Source: an uncultured Sphingomonas sp. (GTDB taxonomy: Bacteria; Pseudomonadota; Alphaproteobacteria; Sphingomonadales; Sphingomonadaceae). Taken from it: a DNA stretch of 33,125 bases. Position 1 is the first letter of the stretch. Each line of letters begins with the position of its first letter. Positions 14,766 to 22,917 of the stretch are shown one piece after another. The DNA is taken from contig CAJYLV010000066.1 of NCBI GenBank assembly GCA_913776255.1, positions 1 to 33,125 of the forward strand. Reading direction: 5' to 3'. The notes below the pieces were generated by a model. It was not told where the DNA came from. It saw nothing but the letters and a program-made list of their open reading frames with translations, and did not search any database. A program made the translations under genes and the position numbers.

Positions 14766-15734
14766 CTATTCCGCCGCTTCCTTGACCGCCTCGAACTCCG
14801 CCGCCGCCAGGAACCGCTCGGCATCCAGCGCCGCCATGCACCCGGTCCCGGCCGCGGTCACCGCCTGGCGATAGACCTTGTCCATCACGTCGCCGCACGC
14901 AAACACGCCCGGCACGCTGGTGCGCGTCGACCCGGTCTCGACCGCGATATAGCCGTCCTCGTCGAGTGCGAGATGCCCGCGGAACAGCTCGGTCGCCGGA
15001 TGGTGCCCGATCGCGACGAACCCGCCCTCGACATCGATCCGCGACGGCGCGCCGGTGACGGTGTCCTCCAGCTCGAGCGCGACCAGCCCGGCATTTCCGC
15101 CGCCGTCGACGAACTCGCGAACTTCCTTGTTCCACAGCACCTTGACGTTGGGATGCGCGAACAGCCGCTCCTGCAGGATGCGCTCGGCACGCAACGTGTC
15201 GCGGCGGTGGATCAGCGTCACGTCGTCGCTGTGGTTGGTCAGGTACAGCGCCTCCTCGACCGCGGTATTGCCGCCGCCGATCACCGCCACCTTCTTGCCG
15301 CGGTAGAAGAAGCCGTCGCAGGTCGCGCAGGCACTGACCCCCTTGCCCTTCATCGCGTCCTCGCTGTCGAGCCCCAGCCACTTGGCCTGCGCGCCGGTCG
15401 CGATCACCAGCACCTCGCCCTCGTAGACGTCGCCGCCGTCGCCGATCAGCCGGAACGGGCGCGCGGTCAGGTCGACCGCGACGATCGTGTCCCACATCAG
15501 CCGCGTGCCGACATGCTCGGCCTGCGCCTGCATCTGCTCCATCAGCCACGGCCCCTGGATCACCTCCTTGAAGCCGGGATAATTCTCCACGTCGGTGGTG
15601 GTGGTCAGCTGGCCGCCGGGCTGGATGCCCTGCACCACGATCGGCGCCATCCCGGCGCGCGCGCCGTAGATCGCGGCGGACAGCCCGGCCGGGCCCGAGC
15701 CCAGGATCAACATGCGAGTCGAATGTGTCGTCAT
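14766..15734 (-). CDS. trxB: Thioredoxin reductase (NADPH, FAD)
   Basis: A 322-residue flavoprotein that reduces thioredoxin with NADPH in the cytoplasm. The FAD-binding GSGPAGLSAAIY starts at residue 12, PGGQLTTTTDVENYPGF follows, and the redox-active disulfide is CATC (C136, C139). The NADPH-binding site is VIGGGNTAVEEALYL with HRRD downstream, and the C-terminal FAD contact is FACGDVMD. The length and order are those of low-molecular-weight bacterial TrxR. ATG 15734 is chosen as it leaves a seven-residue lead before the first beta strand; no strong ribosome-binding site is visible. It diverges from the M17 aminopeptidase with 79 bases between. Thioredoxin reduced by this enzyme is a plausible electron donor for the ribonucleotide reductase at the window start. 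Confidence 0.97.
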   Translation of the reverse strand: MTTHSTRMLILGSGPAGLSAAIYGARAGMAPIVVQGIQPGGQLTTTTDVENYPGFKEVIQGPWLMEQMQAQAEHVGTRLMWDTIVAVDLTARPFRLIGDGGDVYEGEVLVIATGAQAKWLGLDSEDAMKGKGVSACATCDGFFYRGKKVAVIGGGNTAVEEALYLTNHSDDVTLIHRRDTLRAERILQERLFAHPNVKVLWNKEVREFVDGGGNAGLVALELEDTVTGAPSRIDVEGGFVAIGHHPATELFRGHLALDEDGYIAVETGSTRTSVPGVFACGDVMDKVYRQAVTAAGTGCMAALDAERFLAAAEFEAVKEAAE

Positions 15735-15813
15735 GCGCGCGATGTAGGATGGCGCGCCGCGCAAGGGAACCGCGCGCGTTGCGCCCCGCGCCAAGTCCTG
15801 CTTTGGTCCGGCG

Positions 15814-17199
15814 ATGACCGACTTTACCGCTTTGCTCCAGCCCGATCGCGGCCAGCCCGCCCGCGACATTCACGTCGTCCACCCCGATCGTTTCGCCGAC
15901 TGGCTGGCCGCGCAGCCGGCCCGCGTCCGCACCGCGGTCGCCGCCAACAAGGTCACCGGGCGCGCCGGCAATCGCGCGATCCTGCCCGGCGAAGCGGCGG
16001 ACGACTGGGCGATGCTGCTGGTCTGCGACGACCCGCTCGACTCGCCGTGGCGGATCGCCTCGCTCGCCGACACGCTGCCGGAGGGCAATTACCGGCTCGC
16101 GGACGGCGGCGCGACCGGCGCGGCCGGGCTCGGCTGGCTGGTCGCGCAGCACCGCTTCACCCGCTACCGCAAGGTCGAGCCCGCCGCGCCGCGCGTGCTG
16201 CTCACCACCGACGTCGCCGCGATCGACGAGACCGTCCGCCTCGCCGCCGCCACCGCGCGCGTCCGCGATCTGGTCGACACCGGCGCCAGCGACCTCGGCC
16301 CGGCCGAGCTGGAGGCGGAGGCCGACGCGCTCGCCGCGCAGCATGGCGCGACCGTCACCGTGACGCGCGGCGACGCGCTCGCCACCGGCTATCCGATGAT
16401 CCATGCGGTCGGCCAGGCGGCGAGCAAGGACCGGGCGCCGCGGCTTATCGAACTCGAATGGGGCGATCCCGCTGCGCCGCGCCTCGCCTTGGTCGGCAAG
16501 GGCGTCTGCTTCGATTCGGGCGGGCTCGACATCAAGCCGTCGGCGGGCATGCGGCTGATGAAGAAGGACATGGGCGGCGCGGCGCACGCGCTCGCGCTCG
16601 CCGCGCTGGTGATGCAGGCGCGGCTCAGGGTGCGGCTCCACCTGCTGATCCCCGCGGTCGAGAATGCCATCGCCGGCAACGCCTTCCGCCCCGGCGACGT
16701 GCTGACGACCCGCAAGGGGCTGACGGTCGAGAACACCAACACCGACGCCGAAGGCCGGCTGATCCTCGGCGACGCGTTGACCAAAGCGGTCGAGGGCGCG
16801 CCCGACCTGCTGATCGATTTTGCGACGCTGACCGGCGCGGCGCGCGTCGCGCTCGGGCCGGACCTGCCCGCGACCTTCGTGCAGGACGAAACGCTCGCGA
16901 CCGAGCTGCTCGCGGCGGGGACGGCGGTCCACGACCCCTTGTGGCGGCTGCCGCTGTGGGACGGCTATGACGACATGCTCAAGTCCGACGTCGCCGACAT
17001 GGTCAACGCCCCCGACGGCGGCTTCGCGGGTTCGATCACCGCCGCGCTGTTCCTCCGCCGCTTCGTGCCGGCGAGCGTGCCATGGGCGCATCTCGACACG
17101 TTCGCGTGGCGCCCGTCGCCGCGTCCCGGCCGACCGAAAGGCGGCGAGGCCTACGGCCTGCGCGCGTCATGGGCGCTGCTGAAGAAACGGTTCGGGTGA
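15814..17199 (+). CDS. Leucyl aminopeptidase family protein (M17)
   Basis: A 461-residue cytosolic metallopeptidase that removes N-terminal residues from peptides. The two-metal site is intact: VGKGVCFDSGGLDIKPS with K229 and D234, MKKDMGG, and the family signature NTDAEGRL (309-316). The C-terminal DTFAWRPSPRPGRPKGGEA is characteristic of the alphaproteobacterial short M17 group. The N-terminal domain is short and diverged compared with PepA, so it should not have the DNA-binding function of E. coli PepA. ATG 15814 is the only good start; upstream GGTCCGG is a weak ribosome-binding site. The gene is divergent from trxB, with a repeat immediately after its stop. Confidence 0.93.
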   Translation: MTDFTALLQPDRGQPARDIHVVHPDRFADWLAAQPARVRTAVAANKVTGRAGNRAILPGEAADDWAMLLVCDDPLDSPWRIASLADTLPEGNYRLADGGATGAAGLGWLVAQHRFTRYRKVEPAAPRVLLTTDVAAIDETVRLAAATARVRDLVDTGASDLGPAELEAEADALAAQHGATVTVTRGDALATGYPMIHAVGQAASKDRAPRLIELEWGDPAAPRLALVGKGVCFDSGGLDIKPSAGMRLMKKDMGGAAHALALAALVMQARLRVRLHLLIPAVENAIAGNAFRPGDVLTTRKGLTVENTNTDAEGRLILGDALTKAVEGAPDLLIDFATLTGAARVALGPDLPATFVQDETLATELLAAGTAVHDPLWRLPLWDGYDDMLKSDVADMVNAPDGGFAGSITAALFLRRFVPASVPWAHLDTFAWRPSPRPGRPKGGEAYGLRASWALLKKRFG

Positions 17200-17205
17200 C
17201 TTTCC

Positions 17206-17280
17206 GTCATTGCGAGCGCAGCGAAGCAATCCAGGGCGTCCTGGTCCGGCTCTGGATTGCTTCGCTGCGCTCGCAATGAC
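17206..17280. repeat. 75-bp palindromic repeat, family A (copy 4)
   Basis: Same 75-base element and orientation as at 1257-1331, six bases after the aminopeptidase stop. The variable arm pair is C opposite G. It lies between convergent genes. Confidence 0.92.
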
Positions 17281-17312
17281 GACGGGCAGGACGCACCCCC
17301 AGCCCCAAACCC

Positions 17313-17444
17313 GTCGCCCCTGCGCAGGCAGGGGCCCATGTCTGCTTCGTTCCGCGAAACCTCTGACACACGGACCACCACCCATGTGTCAAACCGCCCA
17401 AAACACGAAACAGCCATAGCCCCCCTGCCTCCGCAGGGGCGACC
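17313..17444. repeat. Inverted pair of short hairpins, family C variant
   Basis: Two 25-base arms, 17313-17337 and 17420-17444, are inverted copies matching at 22 of 25 positions around an 82-base spacer. Each contains its own hairpin, CCCCTGC-GCAG-GCAGGGG and CCCCTGC-CTCC-GCAGGGG. Compared with the pair at 14608-14697 the stem has changed from CCCCGGC/GCCGGGG to CCCCTGC/GCAGGGG with pairing kept. No gene is visible in the spacer. Confidence 0.75.
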
Positions 17445-17450
17445 GCATGT

Positions 17451-18197
17451 TTATCCGACCGCCGCCTCGATGATCGGCACGAACTTCGCCGCGGTCAGGC
17501 TCGCCCCGCCGACCAGCGCGCCATCGACATCCGGCACCGCCATGATCGCGCGCGCATTGTCGCCGGTCACCGAGCCGCCGTACAGGATCCGCACCCCGTC
17601 CGCCGCGTCGCCGATCAGCTGCCGCATCTTCGCGCGCGCGATCGCATGGATCGCCGCGATCTCCTCCAGCGTCGGCGTCCGCCCGCTTCCGATCGCCCAG
17701 CGCGGCTCATAGGCCAGCGTCAGCCAGTCGCCATGCGCCTGCTCGGGCAACGACTTCTCGATCTGCGCCTGCACCACGCGCTCGGCGCGCCCGGCATCGC
17801 GCTCCGCCCCCGTCTCGCCGCAGCACAGGATCACCGACAAGCCCTGCCGCCGCGCCGCCGCGGCCTTCGCCCACGCATCCTGACTCGTCTCGTTCTGATA
17901 TTCGCGCCGCTCCGAATGGCCGACGATCGTGAACCTCGCCCCCGCCTCGCGCACCATCGCCGCCGAGACGCTGCCGGTATAGGCGCCGCTGTCCGCCTCG
18001 TGGACGTCCTCGGCGCCGATCGCCAGCCCGGGCGCGCGCCGCACCGCCGGCGCGATCAGCGTCGCGGGCACCGCCATCGCGACGTCGACCCCCGGATGCG
18101 CGGCCGCCGCCGCCGCCACCGCGTCCAGCTCCGCCAGCAACGCCAGATCGCCGTTCATCTTCCAGTTGCCCGCCACCAGCCTGCGCCGCACCGTCAT
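17451..18197 (-). CDS. tpiA: Triosephosphate isomerase
   Basis: A 248-residue TIM-barrel enzyme of glycolysis and gluconeogenesis that interconverts dihydroxyacetone phosphate and glyceraldehyde 3-phosphate. The catalytic residues are all present: K13 in AGNWKMNG, H94 in VGHSERR and E164 in LAYEPRWAIGSG, with the phosphate-binding ILYGGSV and GALVGGASL at the C-terminal end. ATG 18197 is preceded by AGGAAGAGGGAG, a strong ribosome-binding site. It diverges from the ppiD-trpE unit with 105 bases between and has a repeat pair directly after its stop, which may serve as transcript end. No other glycolytic gene is adjacent. Confidence 0.98.
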   Translation of the reverse strand: MTVRRRLVAGNWKMNGDLALLAELDAVAAAAAAHPGVDVAMAVPATLIAPAVRRAPGLAIGAEDVHEADSGAYTGSVSAAMVREAGARFTIVGHSERREYQNETSQDAWAKAAAARRQGLSVILCCGETGAERDAGRAERVVQAQIEKSLPEQAHGDWLTLAYEPRWAIGSGRTPTLEEIAAIHAIARAKMRQLIGDAADGVRILYGGSVTGDNARAIMAVPDVDGALVGGASLTAAKFVPIIEAAVG

Positions 18198-18238
18198 TCT
18201 CCCTCTTCCTTGTTAAACCTGTTAGACGCGTGCGCGGC

Positions 18239-18267
18239 TTGATGCCAGCCGGACCTGTGCCTAAAGC
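18239..18267 (+). promoter_or_regulatory. Candidate promoter for ppiD-trpE
   Basis: TTGATG (18239-18244) and TAAAGC (18262-18267) are separated by exactly 17 bases and lie 36 bases before the ppiD start, in the divergent region with tpiA. By-eye assignment only. Confidence 0.4.
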
Positions 18268-18302
18268 GGCGAGCTTCACTCCTGTCCCGGTCTGCCTCTT
18301 CC

Positions 18303-20237
18303 ATGCTCAGCTTCCTCCGCGGCATCATCCATTCGAAGGTCGGCATGATCGTCACCTTCGGCATCCTGATCGTGATCGCGCTGGCGTTCGCGGCCGGCGA
18401 CGTCACCGGTCTGGCGAGCGGTGGGGGCATCCTCGGCCATCCGCTGGCCAGCGTCGACGGCGAGAAGGTAACCGCGGACGACATCCGCCGCCGCGCGCAG
18501 GACGAGATCCGCAGCGCGCGCCAGCAACAGCCCGACCTCGACATGGCGACCTTCGTGCGCGCCGGCGGCGTGGAGAGCCTCATCACCCGCTCGCTCACCG
18601 GCCTCGCACTGGAGACGTTCGGCGAGGAACAGGGCATGCGCGTCAGCCGCGCGCTGGTGGGCAGCGAGCTGAAGGCGATCCCGGCCTTCGCGGGCGCGAC
18701 TGGCCAGTTCGACCAGCAGGCGTACCTGCGCCTGATCGCGCAGCGCGGCATGACCGATGCGCAGGTCCAGCGCGAGATCGCGCGCGAGACGATGGCGCAA
18801 TTCCTGATCGTCCCGACGGTCGGCGCCACGCAGGTGCCGCAGCAGCTCGCGCTCCGCTATGCCTCGCTGCTGCTCGAGCGCCGCGCCGGTCAGGCCGCGC
18901 TGATCCCCGCCAGCGTGTCCGGCCCCGCGCCGACCGATGCCGAGGTACAGGACTGGTACAAGCGCAACGTCGCGCGCTACACCACGCCCGAGCGCCGCGT
19001 GATCCGCTACGCGCTCGTCACCCCGCAGCAGGTCACCGCGCAGGCCGTGCCCAGCGACGCCGAGATCCAGAAGGCCTATGACGCCGACAAGGCGAAATAC
19101 GCCCCCAAGCCGCTCCGCGACGTGACGCTCGCCACCGTGCTCGACCAGAAGGCCGCACAGGCGCTCGCCGACAAGGTCAAGGCCGGCACCCCGCTCGCCA
19201 CCGCCGCGCGCGCCGCCGGGCTGGAGGCGCGCACGATCACCGCGGTCGAGCAATCGACGCTCGCCACCCAGACCTCGCCCGCGGTCGCCGCCGCGCTGTT
19301 CGGCGCATCGCAGGGCAATGTCGTCGGTCCGCTGCGCGGCGCGATCGGCTTCGTCGTCGCGCGCATCGAGAAGGTCACGCAGGACCCCGGCAAGACGCTG
19401 GCGCAGGCCCGCCCGGAGATCGTGGCCGCGCTCACCAAGCAGAAGGCGAACGACGCGATCGGCAAGATCCGCGACGCGGTCGAGGATGCGCTGGCCGACA
19501 ACGCCAACATCGCCGAGGTCGCGCGCGACCAGAAGCTCACTGTCCAGGCCACCCCGGCGGTGCTGTCGAGCGGCATCAACCCCGACCAGCCGCAGGCGCA
19601 GCCCGATGCGACGCTTGCCCCGGTGATCGCCGCCGGCTTCGCGGCCGAGGACGGTGACACGCCGACGACGGTCGGCATCGGGCAGGACGGTGGCTTCGCG
19701 ATCGCCGCGCTCGACCGCATCGTCCCCGCCACGCCGATCCCGCTCGCACAGGCGCGCGCGAAGGTCGTCGCCGACCTCACCGCCGAGCGCGCGCGCCGCG
19801 CCGCGCAGGCCGCCGCCAACGCGATCGTCGCCAGGGTCAACGCCGGCATCCCGCTCGCCGCCGCGGTCGCGCAGGCCGGGGTCAAGGCGCCGGTCGAGCG
19901 CGTCGAGGCGACCCGCGCGCAGATCACCGCCAATCAGGGGCAGGTGAACCCGGTGCTCGCGATGATGTTCGGGATGAAGCAGGGCAGCGCGCGTGCGATC
20001 CAGGCGCCCGACGGGCGCGGCTGGCTGGTGCTGCGCGTCGAGCAGATCGTGCCCGGCGACGCCAGCAAGCAGCCCGCCGCGATCCAGGCGACCCGCGCCG
20101 ATCTCGGCCGCTCGATCGGCGGCGAATATGCGCAGCAATTCGCCAATGCCGTCGCCGCCGCGCAGGGCGCCAAGCGCTATCCCGACGCGATCGCCCAGCT
20201 GAAGAAGGACCTCGTCGGTGGCGACGCCGGACAGTGA
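18303..20237 (+). CDS. ppiD: PpiD-like periplasmic peptidyl-prolyl isomerase / chaperone
   Basis: A 644-residue protein with a single N-terminal membrane anchor (about 12-33, MIVTFGILIVIALAFAAG) and a large periplasmic part, the layout of PpiD. After the anchor comes a SurA/PpiD N-terminal chaperone region (LASVDGEKVTADDIRRRAQDEI, ITRSLTGLALETFGEEQGM). Parvulin-like segments follow, including GPLRGAIGFVVARIEKV, then a long Ala-rich helical C-terminal half. Such proteins help outer-membrane and secreted proteins fold as they leave the Sec channel. The parvulin domain looks diverged, so isomerase activity is uncertain. The reading frame overlaps trpE by 20 bases, which ties tryptophan synthesis to this transcript. 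ATG 18303 precedes a typical MLSFLRGI start. Confidence 0.88.
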   Translation: MLSFLRGIIHSKVGMIVTFGILIVIALAFAAGDVTGLASGGGILGHPLASVDGEKVTADDIRRRAQDEIRSARQQQPDLDMATFVRAGGVESLITRSLTGLALETFGEEQGMRVSRALVGSELKAIPAFAGATGQFDQQAYLRLIAQRGMTDAQVQREIARETMAQFLIVPTVGATQVPQQLALRYASLLLERRAGQAALIPASVSGPAPTDAEVQDWYKRNVARYTTPERRVIRYALVTPQQVTAQAVPSDAEIQKAYDADKAKYAPKPLRDVTLATVLDQKAAQALADKVKAGTPLATAARAAGLEARTITAVEQSTLATQTSPAVAAALFGASQGNVVGPLRGAIGFVVARIEKVTQDPGKTLAQARPEIVAALTKQKANDAIGKIRDAVEDALADNANIAEVARDQKLTVQATPAVLSSGINPDQPQAQPDATLAPVIAAGFAAEDGDTPTTVGIGQDGGFAIAALDRIVPATPIPLAQARAKVVADLTAERARRAAQAAANAIVARVNAGIPLAAAVAQAGVKAPVERVEATRAQITANQGQVNPVLAMMFGMKQGSARAIQAPDGRGWLVLRVEQIVPGDASKQPAAIQATRADLGRSIGGEYAQQFANAVAAAQGAKRYPDAIAQLKKDLVGGDAGQ

Positions 20238-21735
20238 TACCCCCGAAGCGGCGGCCGCGGCGCTCGCCGCCGGCCGCCCCGCGCTCGTCTGGCGGCGGCG
20301 GATCGCCGACACCGAGACGCCGGTCGCCGCCGCGCTCAAGCTGATCGAGCCCGGGCGCGGCGACTTCCTGCTCGAATCGGTCGAGGGCGGCGCGGTGCGC
20401 GGTCGCCATTCGATGATCGGCCTCGCCCCCGATCTCGTGCTGCGCGCGCAGGGCGACCGCGCCGAGATCAACCCGCGCTGGCTCGAGGATCGCGACGCCT
20501 TCGCGCCCTGCGTTGCACCGACCCTGACCGCGCTGCGCGAGCTGGTCGCGTCGATCCGCATGGATCTGCCGCCCGAGCTGCCGCGCGCGCTGGCGTGCCT
20601 CGTCGGCTATTTCGGCTACGAGACGATCGGGCTGGTCGAGAAACTGCCGCAGCCCGAACAGGATGCGCTCGGCCTGCCCGACCTGATGTTCGTGCGCCCG
20701 ACCGTGATCCTGATGTTCGACCGGCTCGCCGACGAGCTGTTCCTCGTCGCACCGGTCTGGCCCGACGCCACGCACGCGCCGGACCGCCAGATCGCCGCTG
20801 CCGAGGAGCGCCTCGATGCGGTCGAGGCCCGCCTCGCCGCCGCCGCGCTGCCGCCGCGCGCGCGCGCCGATGTCGCCGAGATCGCGCTCGCCCCCACGCT
20901 CCCTGCCGGTCGCTACGCCGCGATGGTCGCGCGCGCGCAGGACTATATCGCGGCCGGCGACATCTTTCAGGTCGTGCTGGCGCAGCGCTTCACCGCACCC
21001 TTCCCGCTCCCGGCGTTCGAGCTGTACCGCGCGCTGCGCCGCATCAACCCGTCGCCGTTCCTCTACCATCTCGACCTGCCCGGCTTCGCGCTGACCGGAT
21101 CGAGCCCCGAGATCCTCGTCCGCGCGCGCGACGGCGAGGTCACGATCCGCCCGATCGCCGGCACCCGCCCGCGCGGGAAGACCGCGCTCGAGGATGCCGC
21201 CAACCGCGACAGCCTGCTCGCCGATCCCAAGGAACGCGCCGAGCATCTGATGCTGCTCGACCTCGGCCGCAACGACGTCGGCCGGGTGGCGTCGCCGGGC
21301 ACGGTGCAGGTGACCGACAGCTACGGCATCGAATTCTACAGCCACGTCATGCACATCGTCTCGAACGTCGTCGGCCGGCTCGCGCCGGAACATGACGCGA
21401 TCGATGCGCTGTTCGCGGGCTTCCCGGCCGGCACGGTCAGCGGCGCGCCCAAGGTCCGCGCCTGCCAGATCATCGCCGAGCTCGAGCCGGAAAAGCGCGG
21501 CGCCTATGCCGGCGGCGTCGGCTATTTCTCGCCCGACGGGTCGATGGATTCGTGCATCGTGCTGCGCACCGCGGTGGTCAAGGACGGCACGATCCACGTC
21601 CAGTCGGGCGCGGGCATCGTCGCCGACAGCGACCCGGCCTATGAACAGCGCGAGTGCGAAGCCAAGGCCGGCGCGCTCCTCGCCGCCGCACGCGAGGCGG
21701 TACGGCAGGCGGCGACGCCGGATTTCGGACAGTAA
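20218..21735 (+). CDS. trpE: Anthranilate synthase component I
   Basis: A 505-residue chorismate-using enzyme that, with the TrpG amidotransferase, makes anthranilate, the first committed step to tryptophan. LLES at about residue 45 is the tryptophan feedback site, so inhibition by the end product is expected. The catalytic C-terminal half shows QVVLAQRF, GSSPEIL, PIAGTRPRGKT, LMLLDLGRNDVGRV and FPAGTVSGAPKVRA, all typical. The GTG start at 20218 lies inside the end of ppiD (20-base overlap). That leaves no room for a trp leader or attenuator in front of trpE, so any transcriptional control must act on the ppiD promoter. Its partner trpG is about 1.8 kb downstream, separated by two leftward genes. 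Confidence 0.96.
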   Translation: MATPDSDTPEAAAAALAAGRPALVWRRRIADTETPVAAALKLIEPGRGDFLLESVEGGAVRGRHSMIGLAPDLVLRAQGDRAEINPRWLEDRDAFAPCVAPTLTALRELVASIRMDLPPELPRALACLVGYFGYETIGLVEKLPQPEQDALGLPDLMFVRPTVILMFDRLADELFLVAPVWPDATHAPDRQIAAAEERLDAVEARLAAAALPPRARADVAEIALAPTLPAGRYAAMVARAQDYIAAGDIFQVVLAQRFTAPFPLPAFELYRALRRINPSPFLYHLDLPGFALTGSSPEILVRARDGEVTIRPIAGTRPRGKTALEDAANRDSLLADPKERAEHLMLLDLGRNDVGRVASPGTVQVTDSYGIEFYSHVMHIVSNVVGRLAPEHDAIDALFAGFPAGTVSGAPKVRACQIIAELEPEKRGAYAGGVGYFSPDGSMDSCIVLRTAVVKDGTIHVQSGAGIVADSDPAYEQRECEAKAGALLAAAREAVRQAATPDFGQ

Positions 21736-21743
21736 GCCTTCAA

Positions 21744-21780
21744 CGTCATCCCGGGCTCGACCCGGGATCCCGCTTCTTCC
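21744..21780. repeat. Half family B palindromic repeat
   Basis: CGTCATCCCGGGCTCGACCC runs on to GGGATCCCGCTTCTTCCC. It contains the internal palindrome CCCGGGCTCGACCCGGG and corresponds to one half of the element at 1101-1184. It fills the 54-base gap between the convergent trpE and nitronate-monooxygenase genes, where it may act as a bidirectional terminator. Confidence 0.55.
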
Positions 21781-21789
21781 CGCCCGACT

Positions 21790-22848
21790 TCACCGCCGGC
21801 ACGCCGCGAGTTCCTCGCCGAGCACCCTGACAAGCTCGCCAGCCGGCAGCGCCCGCGCGAGCGGCGCGCCCTGCCCCGCCCAATGCGCGCCGAACCCGTG
21901 CTCGCCCGTCGCCGCCGCCGCGGCATGGAGCGCCTTCCCGGCGTCATAGGCAATCGGATAGTCGGGCGGGCGGCCCCCGGCGCGCTGCGCCTCCAACGCG
22001 GTGAAGCGATTGGCGAGCGCGCGCGCCGGTCGCCCCGAAATCAGCGAGGTGAGCACGGTATGGTATCCGCCCTCGCCCGTGAGAGCGGCACGATAGGCGT
22101 CACTCGCCGCCGACTCGGGACAGGCGATGAACGCGGTCCCGAGCTGCGCCGCGACCGCGCCCAGATCGAGGGCGGCGGCGATCCCCGCGCCATCCATGAT
22201 CCCGCCCGCCGCGATGACGGGCAGCGGCGTCTCGCGCACCAGCAGCCGCGTCAGCGCCACCGTCCCCAGCGCATCGTCATGCGCGTCGGGATCGAACATC
22301 CCGCGATGCCCGCCGGCCTCGATCCCCTGCGCCACGATCGCATCGATCCCGGCCGCCGCGATCGACCGCGCCTCACCGACGCTGGTGGCGGTCGCGATCG
22401 TGTAGACGCCGCGCGCGCGCAGCGCGTCGATCACGTCGCGGCCGGGCAGGCCGAAGTGGAAGCTGACCACCGGCGGCGCGACGTCCAGCAGCATCGCCAG
22501 CATATCGCGGTCGTCCGCAAAGCTCCGGTAGATTTCCCGCAACACGGTCGGCGGCGAGGCGCCGACTTCCGCGAAGAGCGGCGCGAGCCACGCCAGCCAT
22601 GCCGCCTCGCGCGCCGGCTCGGGGGTCGCCGGTCGGTGGACGAACAGGTTGACGTTGAACGTCCGCGCGGTGCGCTCCCGCACATCCGCGATCATCGCCC
22701 GCGCCGCCGCGGCGTCGACCGCGCCGACCCCGATCGACCCGAGCGCGCCCGCCTCCGACACGCGCGCCGCCAGCAACGGCGTGGACACGCCGGCCATCGG
22801 CGCCTGAACCGCGGGCAGATCGAGCTTCAGCCGATCGAGGAACGACAT
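21790..22848 (-). CDS. Nitronate monooxygenase family flavoprotein
   Basis: A 352-residue FMN-dependent TIM-barrel protein of the nitronate monooxygenase / 2-nitropropane dioxygenase family, which oxidises alkyl nitronates such as propionate 3-nitronate; some relatives are enoyl-ACP reductases (FabK). The N-terminal LPAVQAPMAGVSTPLLAARVSEAG is the classic opening. VAQGIEAGGHRG carries the conserved histidine, and PVIAAGGIMDGAGIAAALDLGAVAAQLGTAF is the FMN-phosphate region. Class I nitronate monooxygenase is the likeliest assignment. It is read leftward inside the otherwise rightward trp cluster, separating trpE from trpG, and shares that interval with a small secreted protein. There is no sign of a functional link to tryptophan synthesis. 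Confidence 0.9.
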   Translation of the reverse strand: MSFLDRLKLDLPAVQAPMAGVSTPLLAARVSEAGALGSIGVGAVDAAAARAMIADVRERTARTFNVNLFVHRPATPEPAREAAWLAWLAPLFAEVGASPPTVLREIYRSFADDRDMLAMLLDVAPPVVSFHFGLPGRDVIDALRARGVYTIATATSVGEARSIAAAGIDAIVAQGIEAGGHRGMFDPDAHDDALGTVALTRLLVRETPLPVIAAGGIMDGAGIAAALDLGAVAAQLGTAFIACPESAASDAYRAALTGEGGYHTVLTSLISGRPARALANRFTALEAQRAGGRPPDYPIAYDAGKALHAAAAATGEHGFGAHWAGQGAPLARALPAGELVRVLGEELAACRR

Positions 22849-22917
22849 GCCACTTTACCCGGCGGACCTATGCCGTCTCCGATCACCCCCGCGGCGCCAA
22901 TGTTGGAAGACGCCCGC

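Noticed and set aside
14701..17091. A 796-codon leftward open frame overlapping trxB and the aminopeptidase
   Set aside because: It runs antisense or out of frame to two genes with intact catalytic motifs; its translation is Arg/Gly/Asp-rich without domain signatures. Long empty frames are expected in GC-rich DNA.
18276..20561. A 761-codon leftward open frame antisense to ppiD and trpE
   Set aside because: Low-complexity Arg/Gly/Leu composition, no motif, and it lies opposite well-supported genes.
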